Source of the DNA: Bradyrhizobium betae
Lineage (GTDB): Bacteria; Pseudomonadota; Alphaproteobacteria; Rhizobiales; Xanthobacteraceae
NCBI RefSeq assembly: GCF_008932115.1
Contig: NZ_CP044543.1
Location: forward strand, 5,276,501 to 5,340,500
Reading direction: 5' to 3'
DNA length: 64,000 nucleotides
Shown here: positions 60,770 through 64,000 of the stretch, in pieces
Position numbering within the stretch: position 1 is the first letter of the stretch
Layout of the letters: each line of letters opens with the position of its first letter
Position numbers and translations under genes: made by a program
Notes under the pieces: model-generated
Told to the model about the DNA's origin: nothing
The model's database searches: none
The model's input: only the letters and a program-made list of their open reading frames with translations

Positions 60770-62146
60770 CTACTGATAAGTCGCCACGATATCCGATACC
60801 GCGCGCTCGAGCTGCTGCGCGGTGGCGCATTGGCGTACGACGGTGCAAAAGGTCGCATAACGCGGCATCTCGGAATCGCCAAAGCCCCAGGCGAGCCGTC
60901 CTTCGGGATTGAGCCAGACCAGCCGCTTCGACCGCTCGGAAATGCGGCGGAGGATGTCGGCGCGCGGATCGAGATTGTTGCTGCGGGCATCGCCGAGCAC
61001 GATCACCGTGGTCTGCGGCGTCAGTGTGCTCATGAACTCCTTCTCGAAATCGACCAGAGAGGAGCCGTAGTCCGACGAGCCGAAGCCGACCTTGGACATG
61101 ATCTCGGCCATCGCCTCTTCCGGCGACTTCTTCTCCAGGATCTCGCTGACCTCGATCAGGTGCGAGGAGAAGGCGAAGGAGTGGACGTCGTCGACCACCT
61201 CGTGGAGCGAGTGAATCAGGAGCAGGAAGAAGTCAGAGACCTGCGCGACCGAGCCGGAGACGTCGCAGATTGCCACGATCCTCGGCCGGTCGCGATGCTT
61301 GCGCTTCCACGCAGTGAGGAAGGGCACGCTGCCCCAGGCTGCGTTGCGGCGGATCGTGCGGCGGACGTCGAGATGGCCGCGGCGCTGGCGCTTGCGTGGC
61401 TTCGAATAACGCTCGCGCAGGCGCCGCGCGATCTGGCGGATGAGGGCGCGCATCTCGGCGACCTGGCGCCGCTCGATGCGGGCGAGCGGCGCGTTGCGCA
61501 GGATCTCGTTGCGGAGGTTCTCGGCTTCCTCGCGGGCATAGAGTGCGAGCCCCTGCGAGACGGTGTCGCGCACCGTCTCGCGAAGAGCGTCGAGCGCGTC
61601 GCGCAGGCGCTCGGTCAGTGCGGGATTGGTCGTGGTCAGTTCGTCAAGATCGTCGCGCAGGCGCTGCAGGCCCATGGCATCGAGGATGCGGCTGGAAAAG
61701 ATGCCGCGTTGGGTGGAATAGCGGATGTCGGACAGGGAGGCTGCGCCGGAGGCGCTGGCGATGGCGGCCGCAACGGCATTGCGATCCTGCGACAGCAGCA
61801 TCTGCGCCAGCGGGCCCAATCCGTCGGGCGGTTGGCCTTCGCCGGCCTCACTGGTCGCACCGAACGGGGACGACGCGTCCGCATCCGGCTGAGCATCCGC
61901 GTTATCGGGCTCAGACTGATCCTGCCGCGGCTCCGGCTGGCTGAAGAACAGATCAAAGCAGTCGCCAAGCGCGAGCTTCTCGTCCTGCGATTTGGCGAGC
62001 GTCAGGAGCAGGGTGTCGCGCAGTATGGCGCGATCGGACACGCCGACCTGAGCGACCGCGCGCATCGCATCGATGCTTTCGGCGGGCGAGACGTGGACGC
62101 CGGCGCCGCGCGCCGCCCGGAAGAAGCGATGGATGTTCTCGCGCAT
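60770..62146 (-). CDS. VWA-domain protein, CoxE type
   Basis: A 458-aa protein. The N-terminal helical region is followed by an acidic linker (QPDADASS) and a C-terminal von Willebrand A domain with MIDAS motif DVSGS and GSSDYGSSL. CoxE-type proteins work with MoxR ATPases in metal-cofactor insertion or maturation of enzyme complexes. The ATG at 62146 lies five bases after the stop of the MoxR gene. The target here is unknown. Confidence 0.87.
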   Translation of the reverse strand: MRENIHRFFRAARGAGVHVSPAESIDAMRAVAQVGVSDRAILRDTLLLTLAKSQDEKLALGDCFDLFFSQPEPRQDQSEPDNADAQPDADASSPFGATSEAGEGQPPDGLGPLAQMLLSQDRNAVAAAIASASGAASLSDIRYSTQRGIFSSRILDAMGLQRLRDDLDELTTTNPALTERLRDALDALRETVRDTVSQGLALYAREEAENLRNEILRNAPLARIERRQVAEMRALIRQIARRLRERYSKPRKRQRRGHLDVRRTIRRNAAWGSVPFLTAWKRKHRDRPRIVAICDVSGSVAQVSDFFLLLIHSLHEVVDDVHSFAFSSHLIEVSEILEKKSPEEAMAEIMSKVGFGSSDYGSSLVDFEKEFMSTLTPQTTVIVLGDARSNNLDPRADILRRISERSKRLVWLNPEGRLAWGFGDSEMPRYATFCTVVRQCATAQQLERAVSDIVATYQ

Positions 62147-62151
62147 CGGCG

Positions 62152-63099
62152 TCAACCGAAGACGTTGGATCGTGCTGCCTTGGCAATGAAGGTCGTAATC
62201 TGGGGTTGAGCCGCCTCGATGTCAGCCTCGTATTTCAGGAGCACATTGAGCGTGTCCTTGACGATCTCGGTGTCGAGCTCGGAAGCTTGCAACAGCACCA
62301 GCACGCGCGCCCAGTCGATGGTCTCGCTGACAGAGGGCAGCTTCTTCAGATCGAGTGAGCGGATTTCGTGGATGAAGCCGACCATCTGCCGGCGCAGTGT
62401 CTGCGAAATGCCGGGCACGCGGCTCTCTACGATACGTTCTTCCAGCCGCTGCTCGGGGAAGCCGATATGCAGATGCAGGCAGCGCCGCTTCAAGGCGTCG
62501 CCGAGGTCACGTTCGCTGTTCGAGGTCAGGATCACGGTGGGCGGCGTGATTGCCGAGACGGTGCCGAGCTCGGGGATCGTGACCTGGAAGTCGGACAGGA
62601 TCTCGAGCAACAACGATTCGAATTCGGCGTCCGACTTGTCGATTTCGTCGATCAGCAGCACGCAGCCGCCCGGCTGCTCCAGCGCCTGGAGCAGTGGCCG
62701 TGGCTCGACGAACTCCTTTGAGAAGAACACGTCGCCGAAATCATGAAGCTGGCCGAGCGCTGCGTGCAGCGTCTGCGCGCCGCCGAGCACTTCGCCAAGC
62801 TTGTCTTTCAGAATCTGGGTGTAGAGAAGCTGCTTGGCGTATTTCCACTCGTAGAGCGCCTTGGCCTCGTCGAGGCCTTCGTAGCACTGCAGGCGGATCA
62901 TTTTCATGCCGCGCCAGGCGGCAATCGCCTTGGCAAGCTCGGTCTTGCCGACGCCCGCGGGGCCTTCGACCAGGATCGGCTTCTCGATCTGTTGCGACAA
63001 ATAGACCGCGGTCGCAATCTGCCGGCTCGCGATGTAGCCCTGCGCGGCGAGGCCGCTCTCCACTGCCTCGATCGCGGTCGAGGGCTTCTGTTCAGCCAC
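62152..63099 (-). CDS. MoxR-family AAA+ ATPase
   Basis: A 315-aa ATPase with Walker A EGPAGVGKT, Walker B CVLLIDEIDKSD, sensor 1 SNSERDLGDALKRRC and a C-terminal lid. The GTG start at 63099 has GGGAG upstream; longer upstream frames lack family similarity. It forms a chaperone-like pair with the CoxE-type protein downstream, a common arrangement for activating metalloenzymes. Confidence 0.88.
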   Translation of the reverse strand: MAEQKPSTAIEAVESGLAAQGYIASRQIATAVYLSQQIEKPILVEGPAGVGKTELAKAIAAWRGMKMIRLQCYEGLDEAKALYEWKYAKQLLYTQILKDKLGEVLGGAQTLHAALGQLHDFGDVFFSKEFVEPRPLLQALEQPGGCVLLIDEIDKSDAEFESLLLEILSDFQVTIPELGTVSAITPPTVILTSNSERDLGDALKRRCLHLHIGFPEQRLEERIVESRVPGISQTLRRQMVGFIHEIRSLDLKKLPSVSETIDWARVLVLLQASELDTEIVKDTLNVLLKYEADIEAAQPQITTFIAKAARSNVFG

Positions 63100-63244
63100 G
63101 AATTGGCGCTCCCAAAGGTCTTGCTTGAGGCTTGTTCTGCCTGCGTTCACGGCAAAGAACAAGCCTCGTTTGGGAAGGACCAGACCCGCGTCAGCGGCAT
63201 TTTTTCCGCTCAACGCAAATACTTGAGCGGTGCGTCGACCGCAG

Positions 63245-63445
63245 TCAGTGCCGCAGCAGCTCCGGCTTGCGAATGGTCTGCCGGACCTCGGCGCCGCAAT
63301 CGGCGCATTCATAGATGAAGTCGATCTTGGCCAGGGTCCAATGCGGCTCGACCTCGCGAACATACATCGGCAGGAACCCCATGCACGTCGGGCAAATCAC
63401 AGGCGCGATTTCGATATCCTGATGATGCTGTACATAAGCTGGCAT
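63245..63445 (-). CDS. Small zinc-ribbon protein
   Basis: A 66-aa protein with two Cys pairs (CPTC at ~res 18-21 and CADC at ~res 47-50) typical of a zinc ribbon. AAGGAG precedes the ATG at MPAYVQHH. Such proteins are often conserved in rhizobia; role unknown. Confidence 0.68.
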   Translation of the reverse strand: MPAYVQHHQDIEIAPVICPTCMGFLPMYVREVEPHWTLAKIDFIYECADCGAEVRQTIRKPELLRH

Positions 63446-63668
63446 CTCGGCTCTCCTTCGCAGGCGACCACCAAACCCCGCGCTAAGGCTACTGCCGGTC
63501 AAACCGATGCCGTCATCAACTCTTTCGAACAGAGGCGGAACGGCAGGTGTTTGTCGTTCGCTGTGACATTCTTGTTACGTCTCTGTACTGTAACGGGCGG
63601 ACCAAATGCCTATTTCTCCGGCCGATCAGGTTCTTTGACATCACTGCAACGATAAGGGAGCAACGCCC

Positions 63669-64000
63669 GTGACGCATGCCATCCGTTTCCACAAGACCGG
63701 CGGTCCTGAAGTCCTCGTCTGGGAGGAAGTCAGTGTCGGCAAGCCCGGGCCAGGCGAGGCACGCATTCGCCACACGGCCGTCGGTCTCAACTTCGTCGAC
63801 ATCTACAATCGCTCTGGTGTGTATCCGGTTCAATTGCCGAGCGGTCTCGGCAGCGAGGCGGCGGGCATTGTCGAGGAAGTCGGGCCCGGCGTCGCCGATC
63901 TGAAGCCGGGCGATCGCGTCGCCTATGGTGCTTCGCCGCTCGGAGCCTATTCCGAGGCGCGGCTGATCCCGGCCGATCGGCTCCTGAAGCTGCCTGACGG
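63669..64000 (+). CDS. qor: Quinone oxidoreductase, 5' part (gene runs off the window)
   Basis: The first ~110 residues of a zeta-crystallin-type NADPH:quinone reductase: MTHAIRFHKTGGPEVLVWEEV, the family signature NFVDIYNRSGVYP and EEVGPGVADLKPGDRVAYG. It lacks zinc ligands, as expected. The GTG start has GGGAG upstream. The 3' end is outside the window. Confidence 0.9.
   Translation, partial: MTHAIRFHKTGGPEVLVWEEVSVGKPGPGEARIRHTAVGLNFVDIYNRSGVYPVQLPSGLGSEAAGIVEEVGPGVADLKPGDRVAYGASPLGAYSEARLIPADRLLKLPD

Noticed and set aside
1..64000. tRNA, rRNA, CRISPR, prophage or integrase
   Set aside because: No cloverleaf, ribosomal RNA, spacer array or phage/integrase gene was recognised. A tRNA missed by eye cannot be fully excluded without a dedicated search.

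Overview
The window is about 64 kb of GC-rich, gene-dense alphaproteobacterial chromosome. Gene content, codon use and several dispersed palindromic repeats fit the Bradyrhizobium / Rhodopseudomonas group. No rRNA, tRNA, CRISPR array, prophage or intact insertion sequence was recognised.

Region 1 (1-36.4 kb) is the main interest: a lanthanide/PQQ-dependent alcohol oxidation island. It holds the 3' part of one PQQ alcohol dehydrogenase, an IorAB-type molybdenum oxidoreductase, and a minus-strand run xoxF-xoxG-frmA-gfa that takes methanol to formaldehyde, S-hydroxymethylglutathione and S-formylglutathione. fghA (30.7-31.5 kb) completes the route to formate. A second dehydrogenase module (PQQ-ADH, cytochrome c, periplasmic binding protein) follows, but its dehydrogenase has a frameshift. 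Next come a lanmodulin-like EF-hand protein, a lone pqqA and a probable outer-membrane barrel. Then come a NitT/TauT-type ABC transporter, the quinoprotein-associated SoxYZ-like carrier, zinc hydrolase, binding protein and CXXCW protein, and the PedABC/Lut-type ABC system with its beta-propeller. The island ends with a DUF3280 protein, a response regulator and divergent histidine kinase, and a TonB-dependent receptor. All three PQQ dehydrogenases carry the Asp-x-Asp signature of lanthanide-dependent enzymes. Enzyme, electron acceptor, metal-binding protein, cofactor precursor, candidate metal uptake and regulators therefore sit together.

Region 2 (36.5-50.7 kb) is mixed housekeeping and accessory: small orphan proteins, a lower-GC unknown gene, a GrlR-like protein, a Tat-exported GH1 glycosidase, thiolase, HU, a Lon-Hsp20 pair, a YciE/YciF-type ferritin-like protein, MarC, a class II aldolase, a ClC-type channel and DUF2798.

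Region 3 (50.7-56.2 kb) starts with about 1 kb of structured non-coding repeat DNA. It continues with a purine (urate/allantoin) catabolic cluster: DUF3830, puuE, a fused UraD-UraH, a truncated purine permease and an allantoate amidohydrolase.

Region 4 (56.3-64 kb) has an unknown toroid-like protein, dctA, a second methionine aminopeptidase, small proteins, a MoxR/CoxE-type AAA-VWA pair, a zinc-ribbon protein and the 5' part of a quinone oxidoreductase gene.

Coordinates and starts were read by eye. Family names come from recognised motifs and remembered relatives, not from a database search.
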